Assembly (NCBI GenBank): GCA_052389915.1
Contig: JBQTHL010000061.1
Location: forward strand, 1-64,000
Direction of reading: 5' to 3'
DNA: 64,000 nucleotides
DNA from: Panacagrimonas sp052389915
GTDB lineage: Bacteria; Pseudomonadota; Gammaproteobacteria; Nevskiales; Nevskiaceae
The translations under genes and the position numbers were made by a program. The notes under the pieces were generated by a model, which worked only from the letters and a program-made list of their open reading frames with translations, did no database searches and had not been told where the DNA came from. Below are positions 16,316-27,418 of the stretch, piece after piece (position 1 is the stretch's first letter; every line of letters starts with the position of its first letter).

Positions 16316-18790
16316 TCAAGCGGCTTTGCGTACTTCGCGCATCGCATCCCGTCCCAGACACCGATCGGTCCCGGGCGCCAGCAGGCGCAGCGCCAGCGCA
16401 TCGGGTCGCACGGCGGGGCCGAACAGGAATCCTTGCACCGAATCGCAGCCGTGTTCGGCCATGAAGGCCATCTGTTCCTCGGTCTCGACGCCTTCGGCGG
16501 TCACTCTCAATTGCAACTTGCGCGCAATCGCCAGTACGGTCTCGGCCAGCACCGCGCCGCTGCCTGCGGGTAGCTCGCGCACGAAGCTCTGATCGATCTT
16601 CAGCCGGTCCAGCGGCAGGTTGTGCAGCGAGGAAAGGCAGGAGAAGCCGGTGCCGAAATCGTCGATGGCGACGCTGACCCCGATCCGCCGGATCTCGTTG
16701 AGCGTGGCCACCGCCATGTCCTCATTCTGCAGGCTGCTCTCGGTGATCTCGATCTCGAGCGCCGACGGCTCGACCTGATGCTTTTTCAGAACGCGCACAA
16801 GGTCAGCCGAGAGCTTGCCGGTCTTGAGCTGCTTGGGCGAAATATTCACGCAGACCCGCAACCCATCCAGGCCCTGGGCCCGCCACTCGGCGATCTGCCG
16901 GCAGGCCTCGTCCAGCACCCAGGCCCCGACCTCGACGATCAGTCCGCTCTCTTCGGCTGTGGGTATGACGTCTTCGGCGCCGAGCAGGCCCAGCTCGGGA
17001 TGCTGCCAACGGATCAGGGCTTCGACCGCGTCGCAACGGCCACTGAGGACATCGACCAGCGGCTGGTAGAAAAGCCGTAGTTCGCCATTGGCCAAGGCCT
17101 GGCGCAATTGCTGGTCGCGTGCCAGGTAACGCGCCACGCGCGTGGTCATCTCGGCGCTGTAGAAGGCGTAGCCGTCGCGGCCGCGCGCCTTGCACTCGTA
17201 CATCGCGGTATCGGCCGCCTGGATCAGGCGCTCCACCGTGCCGCCGTCCTCCGGGAACATCGCGATGCCGATGCTGGCGCCGATCTGGAAACTGCTGCCG
17301 CCGGCCCGGACCGGCAGCGTCAAGGTCTTGCGCAGTCGCTCAGCCAGCGCCATCGCGTGGCCGCAGTCATTGAACTCATCGACCAGAATCAGGAACTCGT
17401 CGCCGCCCAGGCGCGCCGCCGTGTCTTCCGCGCGCAGGCAGGACTGCAAGCGCTCGGCGGCTTCGCGCAACACCAGGTCGCCCATGGCGTGGCCGCGGGT
17501 GTCGTTGATGCGCTTGAAGTGATCCAGGTCCACGAACAGCACCGCAATGCGCGTCTGCCGGCGGCGCGCGCGGTTCAGCGCCTGCTCCAGCCGCTCCAGT
17601 GCCAGCGTGCGGTTGGGCAGGCCGGTCAGCACGTCGTAGTGCGCCAGGCGGCGCAGCGTTTCCTGCGCGATGCGCAGCGCGGTGAAGTCGGAGAGGATGC
17701 CCACCTGGTTGACGATGCGCGCCTCGGTGTCGCGCACCTGCGTGATCGAGAGCCAGGCCGGAAACAGGTCTCCGTTGGCGCGCACGGCCTGGATTTCGCC
17801 CTGCCAGCTGCCGTGGGTCGCGAGCTGCGACGAGAGCTTTTCATGCAGCTCGTGGCTCAGCACCTTGGGCGTGAGAAAGCGCGGCACCGTGCCGGCCTCG
17901 ATGAGGGCGCCGCCGTTGACCATGAGTTCGAACGCCGGGTTGGTGCTGACCAGGCGGCCGTCGCCGTCGAGAATGAAGATGCCCTCCCCGGCCTCGTTGA
18001 ACACGGTTGCGGCCTGTTGCAGGCGCAGCTCGTTGGCGCGGCGCGCGGTCACGTCCTGCGCCACGCCGATCAGTCGCGTGTTCAAGCCGTGGCCTGGAGA
18101 GAATGCGCGCGCCACCACCCGTACCCAGTGCGGTTCGTCGTCGGCGCGTTTCTGGCGGAACTCCACGGCGCAAGGCTTGCCGTTCGCCAGCGCCTGTTCC
18201 ACGGCTGAACGAACCATCGATCGCTCGTTCGCATGTACGCAGTCCAGGAACTGCTCCACCCCGACGGCCGCGCCCTTGTCGGATTGCAGCATCAGCATGC
18301 CGGCCAGCCCGAAGGCCTTCAGCTCCGAACGTTCGGCATTCAACTCCCAGGCGCCCATCGACGCCGAATCCAGCGCCAGGCGATTGCGCTCCTCGCTATC
18401 CGCCAGTTTCAGGTCCGCGCTGCGGCGCTCCAGCGCCATCTGCAGGGTGGCGTGCAGCTCACGCTCCGAGAAGGGCTTGAGCAGATATCCGTAGGGCCGC
18501 GTGGTGCGCGCGCGGTCGAGCGTCGTGTCTTCGGAATAGGCGGTCAGGTAAATCACCCGCAGGCCCAGCTCCTGGTAGAGCAGCTCGGCGGTCTGGATGC
18601 CGTCGAGTTCGCCCTCGATGTGGATGTCCATCAGCACCAGGTCGGGCGGATTGGCGCGCGCCTTGTTCAGCGCCTCGGTGCCCGACGCGGCCCGCGCCGT
18701 CACCTCGTAGCCGAGCTTGCCCAGACGCTGTTGCAGGTTGAGGGCGACGATGCGTTCGTCCTCCACGATCATGATGCGGTGCGCGGTCAT
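16316..18790 (-). CDS. Response regulator with PAS, GGDEF and EAL domains
   Basis: This 824-residue c-di-GMP enzyme has an N-terminal receiver domain (residues 1-120, phosphoacceptor Asp in VLMDIH, Lys in LLKPFS), two PAS-like regions (about 130-390), a GGDEF domain with intact GGDEF, and an EAL domain with EALIRW and DDFGTGFS. Both the cyclase and phosphodiesterase signatures look intact, so the net activity cannot be read. The start overlaps the stop of the upstream histidine kinase gene (ATGA), which is its probable phosphodonor. Confidence 0.9.
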   Translation of the reverse strand: MTAHRIMIVEDERIVALNLQQRLGKLGYEVTARAASGTEALNKARANPPDLVLMDIHIEGELDGIQTAELLYQELGLRVIYLTAYSEDTTLDRARTTRPYGYLLKPFSERELHATLQMALERRSADLKLADSEERNRLALDSASMGAWELNAERSELKAFGLAGMLMLQSDKGAAVGVEQFLDCVHANERSMVRSAVEQALANGKPCAVEFRQKRADDEPHWVRVVARAFSPGHGLNTRLIGVAQDVTARRANELRLQQAATVFNEAGEGIFILDGDGRLVSTNPAFELMVNGGALIEAGTVPRFLTPKVLSHELHEKLSSQLATHGSWQGEIQAVRANGDLFPAWLSITQVRDTEARIVNQVGILSDFTALRIAQETLRRLAHYDVLTGLPNRTLALERLEQALNRARRRQTRIAVLFVDLDHFKRINDTRGHAMGDLVLREAAERLQSCLRAEDTAARLGGDEFLILVDEFNDCGHAMALAERLRKTLTLPVRAGGSSFQIGASIGIAMFPEDGGTVERLIQAADTAMYECKARGRDGYAFYSAEMTTRVARYLARDQQLRQALANGELRLFYQPLVDVLSGRCDAVEALIRWQHPELGLLGAEDVIPTAEESGLIVEVGAWVLDEACRQIAEWRAQGLDGLRVCVNISPKQLKTGKLSADLVRVLKKHQVEPSALEIEITESSLQNEDMAVATLNEIRRIGVSVAIDDFGTGFSCLSSLHNLPLDRLKIDQSFVRELPAGSGAVLAETVLAIARKLQLRVTAEGVETEEQMAFMAEHGCDSVQGFLFGPAVRPDALALRLLAPGTDRCLGRDAMREVRKAA

Positions 18791-21700
18791 TGACGACTCT
18801 CGGTATCGGAAGTGCGATCCGGCTTTCCCGGATGCAGCGGGAAGGTGAAGGAAAAGCGCGTGGGCGAGCGGCGACGGATGTGCAGCTCGGCATGAATCTG
18901 TTCGGTCAGCACCTGCACCAGTTGCATGCCCAGGCTGGGCAGGTTTTCCAGGTCGAGCGCATCGGCGATGCCGATGCCGTCGTCGGACACGCTCAGCTCC
19001 ACGTCGATGCCGCGATGCACGCGCAGGTCAATGGCGATGCTGCCGGCGCGGCCGTCGGGAAACGCGTGCTTGAGCGCGTTGGTCACCAGCTCGTTGACGA
19101 TCAGCCCGCAGGGAATGGCGCGGTCGATGGACAACTGCACCCGCTCTGCCCTCACTTCGAGCTTGAGGTCGTTTCGTTGATACGACGATTGCAGATGACT
19201 TCCGAGCGTGGCCAGGAACTGCCCGAAGTCCACTTCGGCGAAGTCGCGCGACTGGTACAGCGTCTGGTGAATCAGCGCCATCGACTGGATGCGGTTCTGG
19301 CTGTCGCGCAGCGCGCTGGCGGCCTTGAGGTCGGTGGTGCGCGTCGCCTGCATATCCAGCAGGCTGTGAATGATCTGCAGGTTGTTCTTGACCCGGTGGT
19401 GAATCTCGCCGAGCAGCACGTCCTTTTCCTTGAGCGCGTCGCGAATCGCCTGCTCGCCTTTGCGCGCGTCGGTCACGTCCTTGACGATGGCAATGACGCG
19501 GTCGCCGTCGGCCGACTGGAGCGGCGCCAGCGCCACCTCGATGGGGAATTGGGTGCCGTCCGCGCGCTCGCCGAACAGGCTGCGGTCGCGACTCATGGTC
19601 CGCGTGCTCGGCGCCTGGTGGAAACTGGCCCGGTGCCGGTGGTGGTGGGCGCGGAGTTTCGACGGCACCAGGTCGTCGATCGACAGCGTGCGGAGGTGTT
19701 CGGTGTCGTAGCCGAACATCAAAGCCATCCGGTTGTTCGCTTCCACGATACGGCCCTCGCGATCTGTTACCACGATGCCGTCGGGCGCGTGATCGAACAC
19801 CGCGCGCTGGAAGGCGTGCAATTGCTGGATCGCCTGCTCGCGCCGCCGCGCGTCGGTCACGTCCTTGACGATCGCGATCACGCGGTCGCCGAGTGCGGAT
19901 GCGAACGGTGCCAGCGCAACTTCAATGGGAAACTGCGTGCCGTCCGCGCGTTGGCCGAACAGGCTGCGGTCGCTGCTCATGGGCCGGGTGGTCGGGGCTG
20001 CGTGGAAGCTGGCGCGATGCAGATGATGCTGGGCGCGGTATTTCTCCGGTACCAGGTCGTCGATGGACAAGGTGGCGAGTTGCGCGGCGTTGTGGCCGAA
20101 CAGCACCGCCATGCGCTCGTTGGACTCGATGATGCGGCCTTCGCGATCCGTCACCACGATACCGTCGGGCGCGTGATCGAAAATCGCGCGCTGAAAATCG
20201 TGCAACCGCTCGATGGCCTGGCTCTTCTTCGCACTGGCCTGCTGCGCGTGCACCAGCTTTTCCGCCATGGGCCGCACCAGCCGGCGGAACAGCAGCGAAC
20301 CCGCAACGATCGCCACCAGCGCCAGCAGCAAGGCCTGCTCCACGTCCCGGCGCAGCGAGCCGTAAAGCTCCGCGGTGTCTACTTTCAGCACCACGAACAA
20401 GCCGTGCGTGCCGACCGGGGCGTAGACCCCGATCACGCGATGGCCGAGTTCGTCGCGGCCGCTGGCGAAACCGGATCCCCCCGCGGCTGCGCGCTGCACC
20501 AGCCGCTCGCCCGCGTCTCCCACGTAGGGAAGGTCGAAAGGCAGCGGGTTGCGTCGCGACGGGAAGCAGCGGATGAGTTTTTCCGTGTGCTGACACAGTT
20601 GCAGTTCGCCGGACTCGCCGAGTTGCTGCCCGGTCATCACCGCCGCCTGCATCTGCGCCAGGTTCTGCTCCATGTCCACGCCGCCCAGATCGACACCGCC
20701 GTCCGTGAATCGAAACTGCGTTCGCAGAAAGAATCCGTCATGCCAGATCAGCTCTGCCGGCGTCTCCGATTTGAGCCGGACGCGCATCGCGGAATCGGCC
20801 ACGAAGCTGCCGGAGCCGGCGGCGACCACGCCCTCGCCTAGGGTCACCTCGAGCGCCGAGAAACCATGTGGACGGAAACTCTCCAGGGTGGTCTGGAGCA
20901 GGGCCAGGGCGGCCGGGTCCTGTGGGTCGCGGTTCAGCGTTCGCAGCGTTTGTAGCGCCAGCGGCCGGTTGGTGATGATGGCCGCGCGCTGCATGCGCAG
21001 CTCGACGATCGTGTCGATCAACTGCACCTGGGTGACGATGGCGGTGCGCAGGCCCGAGGCCAGCGTGCTCTCGATATGCGCCTTGACCAGGTAGATCACC
21101 GGCAGCCCGGTGGCCAGCGCCACCACGATCAGCAGCGCGGTGCCGACCGACACGATGCGTTCGGCGTCGTCACGGACCGCGTCGGTGTCGCGTTTCGAAG
21201 CGGCGGCGTGGTGAACCGTGAAGCCCATCACCATCATGCCCACTGCGGTGGGAAAGGCCATTCCGCGCAGTGGATACGAGGTGTAGAGCACGTCCAGGCC
21301 CAGCAGATTGCCGAAGGCCGAACTGCCGCCGAGCAGCACCACCACCCAGCCGAGAAGCTGGGTGAAATGCACCCCGCTGGCGGTCGCCGGGCGGGCGAGC
21401 CGGATCAGCGCCAGGCTGAGCAGCACAAAGCAGACCGCGGTGGGAGGCGAAGACCGCCCCGGATGAGGAAACCCGTCCTGCGCCCATTCGTGGAGAGCGG
21501 CGTGGTCGATGCCCAGGTCCGCACCGGAAATGTGTTCCGCCAGGATGGCAAGCGCCAGAATTCCGACGCCAAGAGCCAGTATCGTTACGGAATAACGTCG
21601 CGCGTTCGCCAAGGCCACCATGGCCAATCCGCTAGCGATGAACATCAGCGCGGTGTTGAGCACGATGGGCGGAAAGTCGGGCAGCAGGCCCACCAGCATC

Positions 21701-21840
21701 CGCTGCTGGGTGAACCAGCCGATGACTGCCGTGATGCCCAGCAGTATCACGAAAACGCCCGACAACCACAGGCCGGTCATCGACGCCCACGAGCCCGCCA
21801 GAGACGGACCCTGCGGGCTGACCGCGGCAGAAGATGGCAT
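18787..21840 (-). CDS. Membrane sensor histidine kinase with tandem PAS domains (HisKA_2 type)
   Basis: The 1017-residue kinase (from the ATG at 21840; the upstream TTG would add one residue) has about six N-terminal membrane helices (residues 20-220), a seventh helix and a periplasmic sensor of about 260 residues, another helix, two PAS domains that are near repeats of each other, and a HisKA_2 domain with the phospho-His in HHRVKNNLQ. The ATPase domain follows (NELVTNALKHAF, DDGIGI). It ends by overlapping the response regulator gene, which makes a two-component pair that would control c-di-GMP turnover. The ligand is unknown. Confidence 0.88.
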   Translation of the reverse strand: MPSSAAVSPQGPSLAGSWASMTGLWLSGVFVILLGITAVIGWFTQQRMLVGLLPDFPPIVLNTALMFIASGLAMVALANARRYSVTILALGVGILALAILAEHISGADLGIDHAALHEWAQDGFPHPGRSSPPTAVCFVLLSLALIRLARPATASGVHFTQLLGWVVVLLGGSSAFGNLLGLDVLYTSYPLRGMAFPTAVGMMVMGFTVHHAAASKRDTDAVRDDAERIVSVGTALLIVVALATGLPVIYLVKAHIESTLASGLRTAIVTQVQLIDTIVELRMQRAAIITNRPLALQTLRTLNRDPQDPAALALLQTTLESFRPHGFSALEVTLGEGVVAAGSGSFVADSAMRVRLKSETPAELIWHDGFFLRTQFRFTDGGVDLGGVDMEQNLAQMQAAVMTGQQLGESGELQLCQHTEKLIRCFPSRRNPLPFDLPYVGDAGERLVQRAAAGGSGFASGRDELGHRVIGVYAPVGTHGLFVVLKVDTAELYGSLRRDVEQALLLALVAIVAGSLLFRRLVRPMAEKLVHAQQASAKKSQAIERLHDFQRAIFDHAPDGIVVTDREGRIIESNERMAVLFGHNAAQLATLSIDDLVPEKYRAQHHLHRASFHAAPTTRPMSSDRSLFGQRADGTQFPIEVALAPFASALGDRVIAIVKDVTDARRREQAIQQLHAFQRAVFDHAPDGIVVTDREGRIVEANNRMALMFGYDTEHLRTLSIDDLVPSKLRAHHHRHRASFHQAPSTRTMSRDRSLFGERADGTQFPIEVALAPLQSADGDRVIAIVKDVTDARKGEQAIRDALKEKDVLLGEIHHRVKNNLQIIHSLLDMQATRTTDLKAASALRDSQNRIQSMALIHQTLYQSRDFAEVDFGQFLATLGSHLQSSYQRNDLKLEVRAERVQLSIDRAIPCGLIVNELVTNALKHAFPDGRAGSIAIDLRVHRGIDVELSVSDDGIGIADALDLENLPSLGMQLVQVLTEQIHAELHIRRRSPTRFSFTFPLHPGKPDRTSDTESRQ

Positions 21841-21957
21841 CAATTTTTTCTCATGCGGGCAAGTGGCCTGAGCGCTGCTCGCTTACGTCGACCGAGATTC
21901 GATAGTCGTGTGGATCAGGCCGCGGATACAAGACCTGTGCCCGGCCCTGAGGAGTGT

Positions 21958-22060
21958 CTGCGTAGGTCGGACTTCAGTCCGACTCTGCCGCCGGGATGTC
22001 GGGCTGAAGCCCGACCTGCATTCGTCCTTGGACTGTCGCGGGTATGGCCCGCTCCTTGGC
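21958..22060. repeat. GTAG-type REP palindrome pair
   Basis: GTAGGTCGGACTTCAGTCC (from 21962) is followed by an inverted partner ending CCCGACCTGCA (22020). A second short palindrome (TCGCGGGTATGGCCCGCTCC, near 22037) follows. Similar units occur at 27086, 31720 and 52092. Such REPs are usually dispersed by RAYT transposases; none is in the window. Confidence 0.75.
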
Positions 22061-22067
22061 TTCGCGA

Positions 22068-25238
<3,171 letters not shown>

Positions 25239-25435
25239 GGAATACAGACCCGGCTAGGGTCGCGGCCGGGGGAGACCCACCATACACCTACCGGCCGGCG
25301 CGAAACGGCTGATCGCTTGCGCTGTGACGAACGGTCGCAGTGCCTGCCGCGAAGATCAATGTTCCGGCTGCCCCATTGCATCGGTGAACCTAACCCGCCG
25401 GCGCGGTCAAACGTCGAAGCAATCAGGAGTACGGC
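25239..25435. other. Divergent promoter region between sensor genes
   Basis: These 197 nt separate two divergent signalling genes and should hold both promoters. I see no FNR-like palindrome and no clear operator. Confidence 0.4.
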
Positions 25436-27076
25436 GTGAACATTTCGGCCGAGGTGTTATCGGAATTTGCAAAGCACCTGCCGTGGCGGGTGGACGAGCT
25501 GGCGGGCGCCATCGCGTCGGATTCTCAGGCCACGGCGCGCGATCACATACGTGGTCTTGCGCATCGTCTGAGCGGGTCGGCGCTGAGCTACGGCTTTCAT
25601 GATGTGGGCCTGGCATCGTTGCGCATCGAGAAGCTGGCGACCGACGAGTTGCTCGACGATCCGTCCGAAGCGGCGCTCATGAACGTCGCGATGGATCGGC
25701 TCCGCGGCGCGGTGGCGGCCTCGAGCAGCCGGCCTGCCGGTCTGGCGCCGCCCTCCGGCGAAGTCGCGCGGGATCGGGTCGGTGACAAACCCGTGGTGAT
25801 GATGGTGGACGACGACGCCGAGCTGCTCGCCTTCGTCTGCATGCACCTCAAGTCCCTGGGCTTCAGTGCGCACGGCTTCGCCGATCCCGAGGCCGCGCTC
25901 ACGGCAGTCAACGAGCTGCAGCCGCAGTGCCTGCTGCTCGGCATCATGTTTCCGGGCGACGACGATGCCGGTTTCGGTTTGAGCGAGCAACTGAGTGCGC
26001 AGCTGCCCACGGCGCCGATGGTGATTTTCCTGACCCGCCGGGACGATGTGCACGCACGCCGGCGCGCGGTGGCCGCGGGCGCGCATTCCTTTCTGCGCAA
26101 GCCGGTGAACCTGAGCACGCTCGGCACGATTCTGGAGCACCAGTTTTCGGCCAATCGTCAGAGCGAGCCGCGGGTGCTGCTGGTGGAAGACTCCAGCTCG
26201 ACGGCGCGCCTTTACACCCTGATGCTGAAGCGCGCGGGCATCGAGTCGGTCACGGTCCAGGACCCGTTCCAGTTGCTCGATACGGTCTATCACTTCCAGC
26301 CCGACCTGGTGCTGCTGGACCTGAATCTTCCGGACGTCAACGGCGCCGAACTCTGCGAACTGCTGCGCCAGCACGAAACCCTGTTCGACCTGCCGGTGAT
26401 GGGCCTGACAGGCGAAACCGACCCGGTAGTATTGAAGCGCGCCATGCAGGCCGGCATGGACGGCATCGTACAGAAGGACGAAGACCTCGCCGGGCTGATC
26501 CCACTGATACGGGCGCGCGTGGCGCGCTACCGGCGGGTTCGTCACAGCATTATGCGCGACATGCTCACCGGCCTGATGAACCGGTCCGCGCTGCTGGAGC
26601 GGCTGAGCCTGGAACTGCTGCGCGGTCACGGCGCCAGCAAGCCGCTGGCGCTGGCCATCGTCGACGTCGACGATTTCAAGCGGATCAACGACAGCTACGG
26701 TCACCTGGTGGGCGACGCGGCGCTGAAGCACGTGGCCCATCATCTGAAAAGCCGCTTGCGCAGCGTGGATTTTGCGGGGCGGCTCGGCGGCGACGAGTTC
26801 CTGGTGGTGCTGCCGAGCACCGATATTGCCGATGCCGCCCGCGTTATCGAAGAGGTCGTCGGCCGCGTGCGCGAAGCGCCATTTGTTCACAACGGGCAGG
26901 AGATGACCGTGACCCTCAGCGCCGGCCTGGTGGAGAGCGACCCGAATCTGGATATCTCGACGGAACGCGGCGTGATCTCGCAGCTCATGGCCCGGGCCGA
27001 CGGGCTGATGTACGAGGCCAAGCGGCAGGGTAGGGATCGGGTGGTGTGGGCGGGGAGTCTTGAGGGCCGCGGTTAG
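25436..27076 (+). CDS. Hpt-receiver-receiver-GGDEF protein
   Basis: The 546-residue diguanylate cyclase starts at a GTG with AGGAG 6-7 nt upstream. An N-terminal Hpt has the His in LAHRLSGSA. Receiver 1 (about residues 118-235) has lost the phosphoacceptor: LLLGIMFP replaces the usual Asp-containing strand. Receiver 2 (about 245-365) keeps Asp in LLDLNLP and Lys in VQKD. The GGDEF domain is intact (RLGGDEFLVV). The output is c-di-GMP synthesis controlled by phosphorelay; receiver 1 may be structural. Confidence 0.88.
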   Translation: MNISAEVLSEFAKHLPWRVDELAGAIASDSQATARDHIRGLAHRLSGSALSYGFHDVGLASLRIEKLATDELLDDPSEAALMNVAMDRLRGAVAASSSRPAGLAPPSGEVARDRVGDKPVVMMVDDDAELLAFVCMHLKSLGFSAHGFADPEAALTAVNELQPQCLLLGIMFPGDDDAGFGLSEQLSAQLPTAPMVIFLTRRDDVHARRRAVAAGAHSFLRKPVNLSTLGTILEHQFSANRQSEPRVLLVEDSSSTARLYTLMLKRAGIESVTVQDPFQLLDTVYHFQPDLVLLDLNLPDVNGAELCELLRQHETLFDLPVMGLTGETDPVVLKRAMQAGMDGIVQKDEDLAGLIPLIRARVARYRRVRHSIMRDMLTGLMNRSALLERLSLELLRGHGASKPLALAIVDVDDFKRINDSYGHLVGDAALKHVAHHLKSRLRSVDFAGRLGGDEFLVVLPSTDIADAARVIEEVVGRVREAPFVHNGQEMTVTLSAGLVESDPNLDISTERGVISQLMARADGLMYEAKRQGRDRVVWAGSLEGRG

Positions 27077-27083
27077 GGTAGGT

Positions 27084-27150
27084 CTGCGTAGGTCGGACGT
27101 CAGTCCGATTTTCGCCGCTGAAATGTCGGGCTGAAGCCCGACCTACTCTG
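27084..27150. repeat. GTAG-type REP palindrome pair
   Basis: GTAGGTCGGACGTCAGTCC (from 27088) and GTCGGGCTGAAGCCCGACC (to 27144) form an inverted pair, nearly identical to the pair at 21962-22020. Confidence 0.8.
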
Positions 27151-27400
27151 CCGGACTCCCCTCTCCCCTTGCGGGAGAGGGTTAGGGAGAGGGGGTCTCG
27201 CAGATGGGAGGAAGGATGGGTTTGGCGCGCGCGTCAAGAGGGGGCGCTTTGTTCGACCGCCCCCTCTCCCCAGCCCTCTCCCGCAAGGGTAGAGGGAGTG
27301 GTTCGAACCACCTTCAGGCGGCTCATGCTTTACGGCGCCTTTGAGGCGCTTCCGAATGAAAGCTCCGGGGCTTTGCCGGGGAACGTTACCCGCCGGAACG
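27150..27400 (-). repeat. Composite 3'-end repeat, copy b
   Basis: Read on the minus strand from 27384, it starts with CCCCGGCAAAGCCCCGG and CATTCGGAAGCGCCTC, then has two CCCTCTCCC/GGGAGAGGG palindromes (near 27158-27182 and 27262-27300). It directly follows the 3' end of the minus-strand gene at 27419, so its orientation relative to the upstream gene is the same as in copies a, c and d. Confidence 0.8.
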
Positions 27401-27418
27401 CGTGGGCGTCGCCTTCCG

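Noticed and set aside
18940..20260. His-rich PAS segments (RAHHHRHRASFH) in the membrane kinase as haem-binding FixL-type PAS
   Set aside because: The spacing of Arg and Ile residues around the His does not match the FixL pocket; this pattern is common in non-haem PAS domains.
18790..20841. Long plus-strand ORF opposite the sensor kinase, and similar long ORFs opposite 12542-14644, 22068-25238 and 27419-30874
   Set aside because: They are high-GC shadow frames: Arg/His/Gln-rich sequences with no recognisable domain, opposite clear multidomain genes.
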